Assembly (NCBI GenBank): GCA_003278805.1
Contig: QCDC01000010.1
Coordinates: forward strand, 1-61,919
Direction: 5' to 3'
Source of the DNA: Pelagibacteraceae bacterium AG-349-L17
Lineage (GTDB): Bacteria; Pseudomonadota; Alphaproteobacteria; Pelagibacterales; Pelagibacteraceae
Length of the DNA stretch: 61,919 nt
Positions 8,820 through 17,326 of this stretch are shown here, piece after piece. Every line of letters begins with the position of its first letter. The first letter of the stretch is position 1. A program made the translations under genes and the position numbers. Under the pieces are notes generated by a model. That model was not told where the DNA came from and did not search any database. It worked only from the letters and a program-made list of their open reading frames with translations.

Positions 8820-9368
8820 ATGAAGAAGCTTTTCTTAGTAATTTTGTTTTATTTATTTTCACAAGTTAGTTCTTTATCAAACGAAAGAGATACTAGACTG
8901 AACCAATTATTTAATGAGTTAAAAGCAAATAAATCAAAAGAAGCTTTTATAATTGAACAAGAAATTTGGGCCTTGTGGAGCACTCATCCAACAGATGAAA
9001 AACTTACTGCAAGATTAGAGGAGGGTTCTCAATTTGTAAGAGATCAAAATTATATAAAAGCAAAAGATATTTTTACTGAGGTTATTAATCTAGATCAAAG
9101 TTGGGCTGAAGCTTGGAATAAAAGAGCAACCGTGCTTTATATGCTAGGAGAATTTCAAAAATCTCAAGATGATATAGATCAAGTATTAGCCTTAGAACAA
9201 AGACACTTTGGAGCTTTAGCAGGGCAGGGTTTAGTAAATATTCAGCTTAAGAATTATGAAAAAGCAATAAGAAGTTATAAACAAGCGCAAGAAATTTATC
9301 CTTCAATGAGATCACCTAAAATAATGATCAAGCAAATAGAAGAATTAATGAGACAGCAAACAATATAA
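8820..9368 (+). CDS. exported TPR-repeat protein
   Basis: 182 residues, signal peptide at residues 1-20 (LVILFYLFSQVSSLS). Three tetratricopeptide-like repeats occupy about residues 70-170, with patterns such as AKDIFTEVINLD, AEAWNKRATVLYMLGEF and YEKAIRSYKQAQEIYP. TPR proteins act as scaffolds; this one is probably periplasmic. Its stop codon shares one base with the start of the SRAP gene. The specific partner is unknown. Confidence 0.75.
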   Translation: MKKLFLVILFYLFSQVSSLSNERDTRLNQLFNELKANKSKEAFIIEQEIWALWSTHPTDEKLTARLEEGSQFVRDQNYIKAKDIFTEVINLDQSWAEAWNKRATVLYMLGEFQKSQDDIDQVLALEQRHFGALAGQGLVNIQLKNYEKAIRSYKQAQEIYPSMRSPKIMIKQIEELMRQQTI

Positions 9369-9988
9369 TGTGTGGAAGATACGTAGTAAAAAACCCTGTA
9401 ACAAAAACAAATAAATTAGTTAAATCTGCAATTCAGGTTGAAGATACTGAAAACTATAATGCTCATCCATATCAAAAACTTCCTGTCATAAAAAAATATA
9501 AAAATGGAAATACTTTAGAAAATCTACAGTGGGGTTTAGTTCCTGGATGGGCTAAAGATAAAGATTTTAAAGCTTTGATTAATGCAAGACTAGAGACCAT
9601 TGATGAAAAGGTTTCATTTAAAAAACTAATAAAAAACAATCGATGTGTTGCTGTAGCAGATGGTTTTTATGAGTGGAAAAGAGAAGAGAAAGAAAAAACT
9701 CCCCATTATTTTACTCGTGAAGATACAAACCCTATTTTTTTTGCTGGGATCTTTGAAAATGATCAGTTTTGTTTAATTACAGAGGAAGCAAAAGAAAATA
9801 TAAATGAAATTCATCACAGACAACCAGTTATTTTAAATCAAGCTGATATTAATCGTTATTTAAATTTAGAATTACAAGGTTCTACATTTTTAAAGGAACG
9901 TAAAATTCCTAATTTAGTTTTTCATGAAGTTTCAAAAGATGTTAATAAGCCTACAAATAATAGCGCATCCTTAATTCAAAAAGTTTAA
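9368..9988 (+). CDS. yedK: SRAP domain protein (SOS response-associated peptidase, HMCES/YedK)
   Basis: 206 residues. The start MCGRYVV puts the catalytic Cys at position 2, as the family requires once Met is removed. Other family blocks: NARLETI with the conserved Asn and Glu, CVAVADGFYEWKR, and IHHRQPVIL with the active-site His. YedK/HMCES links covalently to abasic sites in single-stranded DNA and protects them. The length is close to E. coli YedK (222). It is coupled to the preceding TPR gene by a one-base overlap, which looks like genome compaction rather than function. Confidence 0.92.
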   Translation: MCGRYVVKNPVTKTNKLVKSAIQVEDTENYNAHPYQKLPVIKKYKNGNTLENLQWGLVPGWAKDKDFKALINARLETIDEKVSFKKLIKNNRCVAVADGFYEWKREEKEKTPHYFTREDTNPIFFAGIFENDQFCLITEEAKENINEIHHRQPVILNQADINRYLNLELQGSTFLKERKIPNLVFHEVSKDVNKPTNNSASLIQKV

Positions 9989-10474
9989 TTAGTCTCTAAA
10001 ATTAACAAAATCAATTGGAAGCCCAATATCGATTGCTTTGATTGCAGCGATAGCTTCTTGAAGATCATCTTTTTTTTTGCCATCAACTCTTAATTCATCA
10101 CCTTGGATTTTAATTTGAATTTTAAGTTTTAGTTTTTTGATATCAGCAATAACTTTTTTAGCATTTTCTTGGCTAATTCCCTCTTTTAATTCACTGACTT
10201 GTCTAATAGATCCTCCTGAGGCTCCTTCAGAACTTTTAACTTCTAAAACCCTTGGATCTACTTTTCTTCTAACTAAATGGGTTTGCAATAATTCATTTAC
10301 TTGCTTTAATTTTAATTCATCAGGTGCATTGGTAGTCACCGTTTTATTTTTTCGTTCAATTGAAATATGAAGCCCTTTAAAATCATAACGGTTACTGATT
10401 TCTCTTAAACAATTAGCTAAAGCATTATCAAATTCTTGATAATTTATTTTACTAATTACATCAAATGAAGGCAT
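9989..10474 (-). CDS. yajQ: YajQ family nucleotide-binding protein (UPF0234)
   Basis: 161 residues, full family length. It begins MPSFDVISKI, with NRYDFKG near residue 32 and the late block LRVDGKKKDDLQEAIA followed by a DIGLPIDFVNFRD end, all typical of YajQ. Members are small cytoplasmic proteins with two ferredoxin-like domains; some bind cyclic di-GMP in other bacteria. It converges with yedK, the two stop codons being adjacent, and is divergent from rseP across a 111-base gap with no obvious operator. Confidence 0.92.
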   Translation of the reverse strand: MPSFDVISKINYQEFDNALANCLREISNRYDFKGLHISIERKNKTVTTNAPDELKLKQVNELLQTHLVRRKVDPRVLEVKSSEGASGGSIRQVSELKEGISQENAKKVIADIKKLKLKIQIKIQGDELRVDGKKKDDLQEAIAAIKAIDIGLPIDFVNFRD

Positions 10475-10585
10475 ATTTATATTATACAGTATTAATGATC
10501 AAAATTTAAACTAAATTATAAATTCTAGCAATAATAAGGCATTTTAGCTTATTGAGTTAATTGTAAATAATAATATATTTAATTC

Positions 10586-11698
10586 ATGATTAGTTATATC
10601 ATTCCATTTTTAATACTTATCTTAGTAGTCGTTTTTATACATGAATATGGACACTACTATTTTGCAAGAAAATATGGGGTAGGTGTTACAGATTTTTCAA
10701 TTGGTTTTGGTAAAGAGTTATTTGGTTGGAACGATAAATCTGGAACAAGATGGAAAATTTGTGCAATTCCTCTAGGTGGATATGTAAAATTTTTTGGAGA
10801 TAGAAATGTTTATTCACAAGCTGACCATCAAGAAATTTTAGAAAAATATAATGAAGAGGAACGGGAAAAATTATTTATTTTAAAACCCCTATACCAGCGA
10901 GTTTTAATTGTATTTGGAGGTCCATTAGCTAATTTTTTACTAGCTTTAGTAATATTTTTTTCAATTTATACCTTTGTAGGTAAAGATTTTACACCTGCAG
11001 TCATTAATGAAGTCCAAAAAGATAGTCCTGCAATGGTAGGAGGTTTAAAAGCTGAGGATATAATTTTAGAAATAGACGGTAATGAAGTTAAAAGCATCAT
11101 GGAGGTTTCTAAATTTATCACCATGTCTACTGGTGATTTTATAAATTTTAAAGTTAAACGTTCTTATGATGAATTAATACTAAAAGTTAAACCCAATATA
11201 GTTGAAGGTGATGATGGATTGGGGAATAAAATAAATAAAAGAATGGTAGGTATTAAGCTTGGTGCTTACAATAATAAAGTTAACCATGTTAAATTAGGAC
11301 CTGCTCAGGCTCTATATCACGCAGGTTATGAAGTTTATTTTGTAAGTTTTTCCTCACTTAAATACATTGGAGGCATGATTCTAGGTAAAGCAGATACTTC
11401 TCAATTAGGAGGCCCAATTAGAATTGCTAAAATTTCTGGACAAGTTGCAACGTTTGGAGTGTTAGCATTCATTAGTATGATGGCCTATATCTCAATAAGT
11501 TTAGGACTTATAAACCTATTTCCAATACCAATGCTAGATGGAGGACATTTAATGTTTTATGCATTTGAGAAAGTTTTAGGTCGACCATTGTCACAAAAAA
11601 CTCAAGAAGGTTTTTTCCGAATCGGATTGTTTTTGTTGTTATCATTGATGTTTTTTACGACATTTAATGATTTAAAAGACCTAGGTTTATTTAGATAA
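10586..11698 (+). CDS. rseP: site-2 intramembrane zinc protease RseP
   Basis: 370 residues with the zinc site HEYGH at 19-23 in the first helix, a GGYVKFFGD block near residue 66, one PDZ domain (about 120-200) and the second metal motif NLFPIPMLDGGH near 310-322 in a late helix. It cleaves transmembrane anti-sigma factors and signal-peptide remnants in the inner membrane. The gene is shorter than E. coli RseP (450, two PDZ domains), as is common in alphaproteobacteria. The usual neighbours dxr, cdsA and uppS are not here, so it appears as a single gene before hup. Confidence 0.92.
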   Translation: MISYIIPFLILILVVVFIHEYGHYYFARKYGVGVTDFSIGFGKELFGWNDKSGTRWKICAIPLGGYVKFFGDRNVYSQADHQEILEKYNEEEREKLFILKPLYQRVLIVFGGPLANFLLALVIFFSIYTFVGKDFTPAVINEVQKDSPAMVGGLKAEDIILEIDGNEVKSIMEVSKFITMSTGDFINFKVKRSYDELILKVKPNIVEGDDGLGNKINKRMVGIKLGAYNNKVNHVKLGPAQALYHAGYEVYFVSFSSLKYIGGMILGKADTSQLGGPIRIAKISGQVATFGVLAFISMMAYISISLGLINLFPIPMLDGGHLMFYAFEKVLGRPLSQKTQEGFFRIGLFLLLSLMFFTTFNDLKDLGLFR

Positions 11699-11854
11699 TT
11701 CACAATTTAAAAAGTAAAAAAAAGTTAATAAAATCAGGGTTTATTTAAGTTTTTACAATATATAGTGTGTATTAAAAAAAATAACACTAAAAAAAAGCTT
11801 GATTTATCAACGTTTATGATAAGTATAAATATAACCAACAAAACCGGAGCTAAA

Positions 11855-12130
11855 ATGAACAAAAAACAACTAATTGCTAAGCTTTCTGGCTCATTAAATT
11901 TGAGCAAAGCAGACGCTGAGCGAACTTTTGATACAATTACCAACACTATTTTAGATGCTCTAAAAGGTGATGACTCAGTAAAAATTGCTGGATTTGGTAC
12001 GTACAAAGTTGCTAAAAGAAAAGCAAGAGTTGGAAGGAACCCAAGAACGGGTGAGCAGATTCAAATCGCTGCTTCTCAAAAGGTAAAATTCTTACCAGCT
12101 AAAGCTTTAAAAGAAGTATTCAACAGATAA
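11855..12130 (+). CDS. hup: HU-type DNA-binding protein
   Basis: 91 residues from MNKKQLIAKL; an upstream in-frame ATG at 11765 is rejected because HU proteins start here and a GGAG lies 10 bases before this ATG. Family blocks: SKADAERTFD, IAGFGTYKV, the arm RKARVGRNPRTGE and the end KVKFLPAKALKEV. It bends and compacts DNA as a dimer. The protein looks closer to HU than IHF. An intrinsic terminator follows at once. Confidence 0.93.
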   Translation: MNKKQLIAKLSGSLNLSKADAERTFDTITNTILDALKGDDSVKIAGFGTYKVAKRKARVGRNPRTGEQIQIAASQKVKFLPAKALKEVFNR

Positions 12131-12141
12131 TATTTTTTTTT

Positions 12142-12180
12142 AACAGCCCTAACGTTTTAAAAACACGTTAAGGGCTGTTT
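12142..12180 (+). terminator. intrinsic terminator after hup
   Basis: Inverted repeat with left arm at 12142-12154 and right arm at 12166-12179 (13 pairs, one bulged A at about 12171), followed by a short T-rich stretch. It sits 11 bases after the hup stop codon and ends that transcript before amt. Confidence 0.85.
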
Positions 12181-12275
12181 CTATATGCAAAAAATGCATA
12201 GCCACTTTACCTAATCAACGTTACTTTTAAAAATTAATAAAACTATAAGACATTACTTTAACAAGTGGAGGTCTT

Positions 12276-13577
12276 ATGACTAAATTTATAAAAAAAATGT
12301 CCGCACCAGTTCTTAGTTTGATATTTTTATTAAATATGAGCAGTGCGGGAATGGCAGAGACAACCGTTTCTGCTGAAGTTCAAGCTATATTCAATTCACT
12401 ATTATTTTTAATGTGTGGTTTCATGGTCATGTTCATGGCAGCGGGTTTTGCGATGCTAGAATCTGGTATGGTAACTTCAAAAAGTGTTTCTGTGATTTGT
12501 GCAAAGAATATTGGTCTTTACTCAATTGCCGGAATTATGTTTTGGTTATTTGGATATAACTTAGCGTACGGAATACCAGAAGGTGGATATATAGGAACAT
12601 TCACACCGTGGTCAGATGCAAGTTCAGTTGACACTGGATATGCTGATGGTTCTGATTGGTATTTTCAAATGGTTTTTTGTGCTACAACAGTTTCAATTTG
12701 TTCAGGAGCTATGGCTGAAAGAGTAAAACTTTGGCCCTTCTTTCTTTTTGCAGCTATCTTATCTGGAATTATTTATCCAATCGTTATGGGTTGGCAATGG
12801 GGTGGAGGCTGGTTAGCAGAATTAGGCTTCTCTGATTTTGCTGGCTCAACATTAGTCCACTCAACAGGTGGTGCTGCTGCATTAGCAGGTATTATGTTGT
12901 TAGGCGCTAGATATGGAAGATTTGGGAGTAAAGGTGAAGCGAAAGCTATAAAACCTTTTGCTGCTTCTTCTATTCCATTAGTAACAGTTGGAGTATTTAT
13001 TTTATGGTTAGGTTGGTTTGGATTTAATGGTGGATCTCAATTAGCCATTGGAACATTTGATGATGCTGTAGCTGTATCAAGTATTTTTATTAATACTAAT
13101 CTTGCTGCTGCTGGTGGTGTAATGGCTGCTGCAATAATCACAAGATTAATGTTCGGTAAAACTGATGTTATTCAAATGTTAAATGGAGCGATTGGTGGTC
13201 TTGTAGCTGTAACAGCTGAACCATTAGCACCATCGCCTTTAGCAGCAATTTTCATAGGAGCTGTAGGTGGTTTGATTGTTGTTTTTGGAACAAAACTATT
13301 ATTTAGTTTCAAACTTGATGATGTTGTAGGCGCAATCCCTGCCCACATGTTTGCTGGAATATGGGGAACATTGGCAGTGCCATTAACAAACACTGACGCA
13401 TCGTTCAGCGCACAATTAATTGGTGTGTTGTCGATTAACATCTTTGTATTTGTGGTGTCATACATTGTGTTCTCAATTATGAAGGCTACTTTTGGAATTA
13501 GGTTAAGTAAAGAGGCCGAAGCTAAAGGTACTGACGTAACTGAAACAGGTGTAATAGCATACGCAATACGAGACTAA
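12276..13577 (+). CDS. amt: ammonium transporter (Amt)
   Basis: 433 residues with a signal-like N-terminus (ending GMA) and about eleven helices. The pore histidines are visible in STLVHSTGGAA and IPAHMFAGIWG. Family blocks such as GFAMLESG, WLFGYNLAYG and GWFGFNGGS are present. Amt conducts ammonium across the inner membrane and is a main nitrogen source route in ocean bacteria. A strong Shine-Dalgarno (GTGGAGGT) lies 6-13 bases before the ATG. No PII gene (glnK) adjoins it here, unlike the usual glnK-amt pair. Confidence 0.95.
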   Translation: MTKFIKKMSAPVLSLIFLLNMSSAGMAETTVSAEVQAIFNSLLFLMCGFMVMFMAAGFAMLESGMVTSKSVSVICAKNIGLYSIAGIMFWLFGYNLAYGIPEGGYIGTFTPWSDASSVDTGYADGSDWYFQMVFCATTVSICSGAMAERVKLWPFFLFAAILSGIIYPIVMGWQWGGGWLAELGFSDFAGSTLVHSTGGAAALAGIMLLGARYGRFGSKGEAKAIKPFAASSIPLVTVGVFILWLGWFGFNGGSQLAIGTFDDAVAVSSIFINTNLAAAGGVMAAAIITRLMFGKTDVIQMLNGAIGGLVAVTAEPLAPSPLAAIFIGAVGGLIVVFGTKLLFSFKLDDVVGAIPAHMFAGIWGTLAVPLTNTDASFSAQLIGVLSINIFVFVVSYIVFSIMKATFGIRLSKEAEAKGTDVTETGVIAYAIRD

Positions 13578-13588
13578 TTGCATGCAAT

Positions 13589-13637
13589 TTAGAGGCTCTT
13601 CGATCTCCATGTCGTTATCTCATTGAAGAGCCTCTAA
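13589..13637 (+). other. perfect 13-bp hairpin after amt, without a T-tract
   Basis: Arms at 13589-13601 and 13625-13637 are exact reverse complements with a 23-base loop. No run of T follows, so it is not a classical intrinsic terminator. It may be an mRNA 3'-end stabiliser, a processing site, or part of a compound end with the next hairpin. A smaller 7-bp inverted repeat follows at 13647-13653 / 13671-13677. Confidence 0.6.
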
Positions 13638-13682
13638 TAAAAAGAATTAACTATAATCTCTCTCTCTAGTTAGTTAACAAAA

Positions 13683-13710
13683 GGCCCCTTAGAAATAAGG
13701 GGTCTTTTTT
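13683..13710 (+). terminator. intrinsic terminator between amt and bcp, probably bidirectional
   Basis: Short GC-rich stem, arms 13685-13691 and 13696-13702, with a GAAA tetraloop and a run of nine T directly after. On the other strand the stem is followed by a weaker TTTTG stretch, so it can also end bcp transcription coming from the right. Confidence 0.88.
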
Positions 13711-14181
13711 TTATTTTTTTAAAATATTTTGAAGAGTTTTTAATACTTCCTTAGCATGGTCTTTTACTTTAACGTTATCCCAAACTTTAAGTATTTTGCC
13801 TTTTTTGTCGATTAAATAAGTCGATCTGATTATTCCCATAAATTCACGGCCCATAAATTTTTTCTTGCCCCAAACTTTATACTTTTTAAGAACTTTTAAT
13901 TCTTCGTCAGCAAGTAAATCAAATTTAATTTTGTATTTATCTCTAAATTTATTATGACTTTTTAAATTATCTTTAGAAATACCCAGAATTTCACAGTTCA
14001 ACTTTTTAAATTTTGGAAGTAATTTATTAAAATCATTTGTTTCAATCGTACACCCTGGAGTATCATCTTTAGGGTAAAAATAAATAATTACATAATTTCC
14101 TATTGAATCTTTAAGAGAGTATTCTTTTTTATTTGTGGATGGTAATTTAAAAATTGGTGCTTTGGTATTTTCTTTAATCAT
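13711..14181 (-). CDS. bcp: thioredoxin-dependent peroxiredoxin, Bcp/PrxQ type
   Basis: 156 residues with the peroxidatic Cys44 in DDTPGCTIE. The resolving Cys normally five residues later in E. coli Bcp is absent (Asn49 here); another Cys occurs near residue 63 (LNCEILG), so this is either an atypical two-Cys or a one-Cys enzyme. It reduces hydrogen peroxide and lipid peroxides in the cytoplasm. The start overlaps the end of the upstream glycosyltransferase-like gene by 8 bases. Confidence 0.9.
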   Translation of the reverse strand: MIKENTKAPIFKLPSTNKKEYSLKDSIGNYVIIYFYPKDDTPGCTIETNDFNKLLPKFKKLNCEILGISKDNLKSHNKFRDKYKIKFDLLADEELKVLKKYKVWGKKKFMGREFMGIIRSTYLIDKKGKILKVWDNVKVKDHAKEVLKTLQNILKK

Positions 14182-15151
14182 TTATTTCGTTCTCCTCCCA
14201 AAGTTTTTTGTAATCAATTAATGGTGACAAGCCATAACTTGAGTTAATATTTGTTAGATGTAGTGATAAACTTTTTAAGGGAGAAATACAAATTTCTTTT
14301 GAATAAATTTCATTTAAGTATTTTTCAAATGGATCATGTCTGTCTAGACAATTTTTATAAAAGTTATCCCAATATTTATTTAATAAATTTTTATTTGTCA
14401 GGAAGGTACATAGTGTTTTATCTACAGTTCTCCAATGACGTTTATTTCCAATCAAAATATTTGTTTTTTCATTATTCATGTAAAGATAAGGATAATCAGA
14501 TGGGCACATAAAAATATCCTTATCTAGTTGTGATGCGATTCTTTCATAAGAAGCCACCATTTCTTCCAACATTGGTTCAAAATGTAAATAATCATCCTCA
14601 ACAAAGTAAATTAAATCTTCACCAGTATCTTTTCCAATCTCAAAACTTTTTAGTAAACTTGCAAGATTTGCAAAAGTTTCTTTATTTTTTTGTTCTGATA
14701 TTTTCTTTTCATATTTTGAGTAATCTAAATTGATTATCTCTATATTATATCCATCAATTACTTTTTTAACTATATTAAGGTTTTCAGTACTTGAATTATC
14801 ATCAATAATTATTGTTTTAACATTTAGAGTGGGGTGTTTATTTTTTAAAAAATTAATTGATCTAATAAGCGAGTTTAATGATCTTTTAGTATATTCAATT
14901 TTTGGATACTCAAATAACCTTCTTCTATTTTGGTCCCAAATTTCTATATCTGTATTCATCCTTAGAATAATTAGTATTGAATTTACTTTTTTTGTAATTT
15001 TAACTTCACCCAAAGGTAAAACTATAGATTTTTCATTCAAAATCGACAGTTCTTCATTTAATTCCTTTCCTAATGTTGGAGACGAAAAATTATTTTGATC
15101 TAAAATTTCGTATCCTAATAATTTACAGATTTTGATAAAAAATTTTTTCAT
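14174..15151 (-). CDS. glycosyltransferase family 2-like protein
   Basis: 325 residues. A GT-A type core begins near residue 60; KTIIIDDNSS (about 112-121) is the nucleotide-sugar-binding start of GT2 enzymes, and YFVEDDYLHF (about 182-191) holds the expected metal-binding acidic motif. No membrane helix is evident. It probably adds a sugar to a surface polysaccharide or lipid, but no sugar pathway genes adjoin it. The start codon is set by the family-like basic N-terminus; a 25-base gap separates it from the divergent rhodanese gene. Confidence 0.7.
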   Translation of the reverse strand: MKKFFIKICKLLGYEILDQNNFSSPTLGKELNEELSILNEKSIVLPLGEVKITKKVNSILIILRMNTDIEIWDQNRRRLFEYPKIEYTKRSLNSLIRSINFLKNKHPTLNVKTIIIDDNSSTENLNIVKKVIDGYNIEIINLDYSKYEKKISEQKNKETFANLASLLKSFEIGKDTGEDLIYFVEDDYLHFEPMLEEMVASYERIASQLDKDIFMCPSDYPYLYMNNEKTNILIGNKRHWRTVDKTLCTFLTNKNLLNKYWDNFYKNCLDRHDPFEKYLNEIYSKEICISPLKSLSLHLTNINSSYGLSPLIDYKKLWEENEIND

Positions 15152-15176
15152 AATGTGTTATACATTTTATAATATT

Positions 15177-15560
15177 ATGGTCGTTAAATCATTACAAACT
15201 CTAGTTAGTGAAACCTTAAAAGTGATTAAAACAATTAATGCAGATGAAGCTTATCAAATGGTCCAAGATAAAAATTGTAATCTAATCGATATAAGAGAAA
15301 TTAATGAACTAGAAAATACCGGAAGTGTTGAAGGCGCAAGTCATATTCCAAGAGGAATGCTTGAAGTATATTTAGATCCTAATAGCCCAGTATTTCAAAA
15401 TGGACAAATAGACCAAAATAAAGAATTTGTTTTATTTTGTGCAGGTGGTGTAAGATCAGCTTTAGCAGTAAAATCTTTAAAAGATATGGGATATCAAAAA
15501 GTATCACATGTTCATGGTGGTTTTGGTTCTATAGCTAGCAGTAAATTTAAAATAATTTAA
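15177..15560 (+). CDS. rhodanese-like sulfurtransferase
   Basis: 127 residues from MVVKSLQTLV; a longer in-frame start at 15132 would run into the opposite gene's coding start and is less likely. Single rhodanese domain: NLIDIREINE, the GASHIPRGML block and active-site loop CAGGVRS with Cys88. It would move a sulfane sulfur between thiosulfate or persulfides and an acceptor in the cytoplasm. It converges with the DsbA-like gene; the ends overlap by 4 bases. Confidence 0.88.
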   Translation: MVVKSLQTLVSETLKVIKTINADEAYQMVQDKNCNLIDIREINELENTGSVEGASHIPRGMLEVYLDPNSPVFQNGQIDQNKEFVLFCAGGVRSALAVKSLKDMGYQKVSHVHGGFGSIASSKFKII

Positions 15561-16135
15561 TTTGCACTTAATTCTTCTAAAGCATATTCAAGTCTATCTT
15601 GTCCCCAAAAAATTTTATTATTCACTATAAAAGTTGGAGTTCCAAAAACTTCTTTTTGAAAAGCATCAGTAGTTAATTTAATCAATTTATCTTTAATAGA
15701 TTGTTTTTTTATAGATTGAAAAAATTTTTCGTTATCAATATTTAAATCTTTTATTAATTTAGAGATATTCTCAACATTTGATAAGTCATGATTATCTTTC
15801 CAATAAGCATCAAAAAAACAATTTAAGTAATCGTTTTGCTTATCCTTACTAACACAAATATATCCTCTCATTATATTTAAAGAATTAATTGGAAAATTAG
15901 AATTCCATTTGAATTCAATATTATTTTTTTCAGATACCAAATTGCAATCGTTTATATTATTTTTCAATTTGTATTTATTAAATGCAGGAGAATCAATTCC
16001 AGCTAGCTTATGAAGACCACCTAAATAGACTGGTTTGTAATTAAATATGATATCTTTATGTTTAAGAATTTTTTTGTGTGCAATATACGCATATGGGCTA
16101 ATTATATCAAAATAGAAATCTATATGATTACTCAT
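15557..16135 (-). CDS. DsbA-family 2-hydroxychromene-2-carboxylate isomerase-like protein
   Basis: 192 residues of the kappa-class GST / HCCA isomerase fold. The N-terminus DFYFDIISPYAYIAH carries the family Ser (about residue 13) in place of a CxxC, and VFGTPTFIVNNKIFWGQDRL is the cis-Pro and C-terminal block. Family members are glutathione-dependent isomerases of aromatic breakdown; here no naphthalene genes are near, so it is more likely a general glutathione-linked enzyme. Its start overlaps the end of the upstream membrane gene by 8 bases. Confidence 0.82.
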   Translation of the reverse strand: MSNHIDFYFDIISPYAYIAHKKILKHKDIIFNYKPVYLGGLHKLAGIDSPAFNKYKLKNNINDCNLVSEKNNIEFKWNSNFPINSLNIMRGYICVSKDKQNDYLNCFFDAYWKDNHDLSNVENISKLIKDLNIDNEKFFQSIKKQSIKDKLIKLTTDAFQKEVFGTPTFIVNNKIFWGQDRLEYALEELSAN

Positions 16136-16601
16136 ATAAAGTAATTCTTTTCGCGTAAAAAATTCTTATTATCCAGTATAAAAACAAACCTATTGGACCA
16201 ATTAAGTAAGTCACAATTAATGGCACAGCTATCAAAACTTTGTTTATAGAAAACTTTTGAGAATCCTTAACAATCCAACCACCAATAAATAAATTTATTG
16301 CTATGAAATGAGTCCAAAAAACCATTATGTACAAATGGTCTTCAAACAACCTTGATAGCTCACTTAGACCGAAGTAAAGAGAGAAATTTCCATCAAAATC
16401 GTAACCAATTAAATAAGATTTATATAAAATGAAGATATAAACACCACTTAATATAACAAAAGGAAAAATTGATGTTACAAAAATTCTACTTAAATGTGAT
16501 TGAGGAAACACTATCAAGATAAACCAAAAAGGTAGAACTCCAAGGTTGATCCACATGTAAAGTGTCTCAATTGTGAAATAAGTATAAATTTGTTCAATCA
16601 T
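16128..16601 (-). CDS. ABA4-like membrane protein (DUF4281)
   Basis: 157 residues with four hydrophobic segments. It matches the ABA4-like family through WINLGVLPFW near the start, FWTHFIAINLFIGGWIVKD (about 95-113) with the conserved His, and a final VTYLIGPIGLFLYWIIR helix. In plants ABA4 is needed for neoxanthin synthesis; the bacterial role is unknown. It shares an 8-base overlap with the downstream DsbA-like gene, so the two are co-expressed. Confidence 0.75.
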   Translation of the reverse strand: MIEQIYTYFTIETLYMWINLGVLPFWFILIVFPQSHLSRIFVTSIFPFVILSGVYIFILYKSYLIGYDFDGNFSLYFGLSELSRLFEDHLYIMVFWTHFIAINLFIGGWIVKDSQKFSINKVLIAVPLIVTYLIGPIGLFLYWIIRIFYAKRITLYE

Positions 16602-16627
16602 ATAGATGTATTATATTAAATCTAACA

Positions 16628-17191
16628 ATGATTCCTATAAGAAATAGAAAAAAAACTCTTCAAGTAACTGTCGATGAGATGCGTAATTTTGCCTTTGCTT
16701 ATGTTGAAAAGTATGCACCTTCAAAACAACAACTCAAAACTTATTTATTAAAAAAATACATGAAACTATCAGCATCTGATGTAAGAAAAAAAGATTTAAA
16801 TAAATTAATTGATTTTGTTTTGTCTGACCTAGAAAAAAAAAGATTTATAAATGATCAATTTTATTCTGAAAGTAAAGCTAAAAGTATGATTCAAAGAGGA
16901 AACTCAATTAATAAGATTAGAAATTATTTAATTGGAAAAGGGATTAACGAAACATTTATCAAAGATACAGTTGAAAAAATAAAGGAAGATAATTCTGATC
17001 AGGATTTTTTTTCAGCAATAAAATTATGTAAAAAAAAAAGAATTGGTCCAGCAAGAGCAGAGGACAACAGAACTTTGTTTTATAAAAAAGACATATCTTT
17101 ACTTGCAAGGAATGGATTTGATTTTGAAACATCAAAAAAAGTAATGGATATACAAAAAGACGAATATTTAAAAATAATAAATCTACTTTAA
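16628..17191 (+). CDS. recX: RecX family regulatory protein
   Basis: 187 residues built of the three-helix repeats of RecX. Typical blocks: FAYVEKYAPSKQQLKTYLLKK, LDFVLSDLEKKRFINDQFYSE-like pattern around residues 58-85, and AKSMIQRGNSINKIRNYLIGKG. RecX limits RecA filament growth. It is shorter at the N-terminus than some alphaproteobacterial members. recA is not in the window. The 3' end overlaps the small opposite-strand gene by 9 bases. Confidence 0.8.
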   Translation: MIPIRNRKKTLQVTVDEMRNFAFAYVEKYAPSKQQLKTYLLKKYMKLSASDVRKKDLNKLIDFVLSDLEKKRFINDQFYSESKAKSMIQRGNSINKIRNYLIGKGINETFIKDTVEKIKEDNSDQDFFSAIKLCKKKRIGPARAEDNRTLFYKKDISLLARNGFDFETSKKVMDIQKDEYLKIINLL

Positions 17192-17326
17192 TTTTTTATC
17201 TTTTTCTTCTTTTACAAGTTGATTAATTTTATTTCTAACGTAATTTTTTACGAAAACGAACACCAATAATCCAAAAATTGAAACTGAAACAATAATTATT
17301 AATATTATTCTTAATTGTTCATCCAT
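17183..17326 (-). CDS. small single-helix membrane protein, coupled to cysQ
   Basis: 47 residues starting MDEQLRIILI, with one hydrophobic segment (about residues 6-27) and a lysine-rich tail (KEEKDKKLK). Its ATG shares the last base of the cysQ stop codon (TAATG on the minus strand), strong evidence of translational coupling and that it is a real gene. Shape resembles CcmD-like single-pass proteins, but no function is assignable. Confidence 0.6.
   Translation of the reverse strand: MDEQLRIILIIIVSVSIFGLLVFVFVKNYVRNKINQLVKEEKDKKLK

Noticed and set aside
14251..15098. Three forward frames opposite the glycosyltransferase-like gene
   Set aside because: Low-complexity complements of an AT-rich gene. 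The reverse-strand frame has GT2 motifs.
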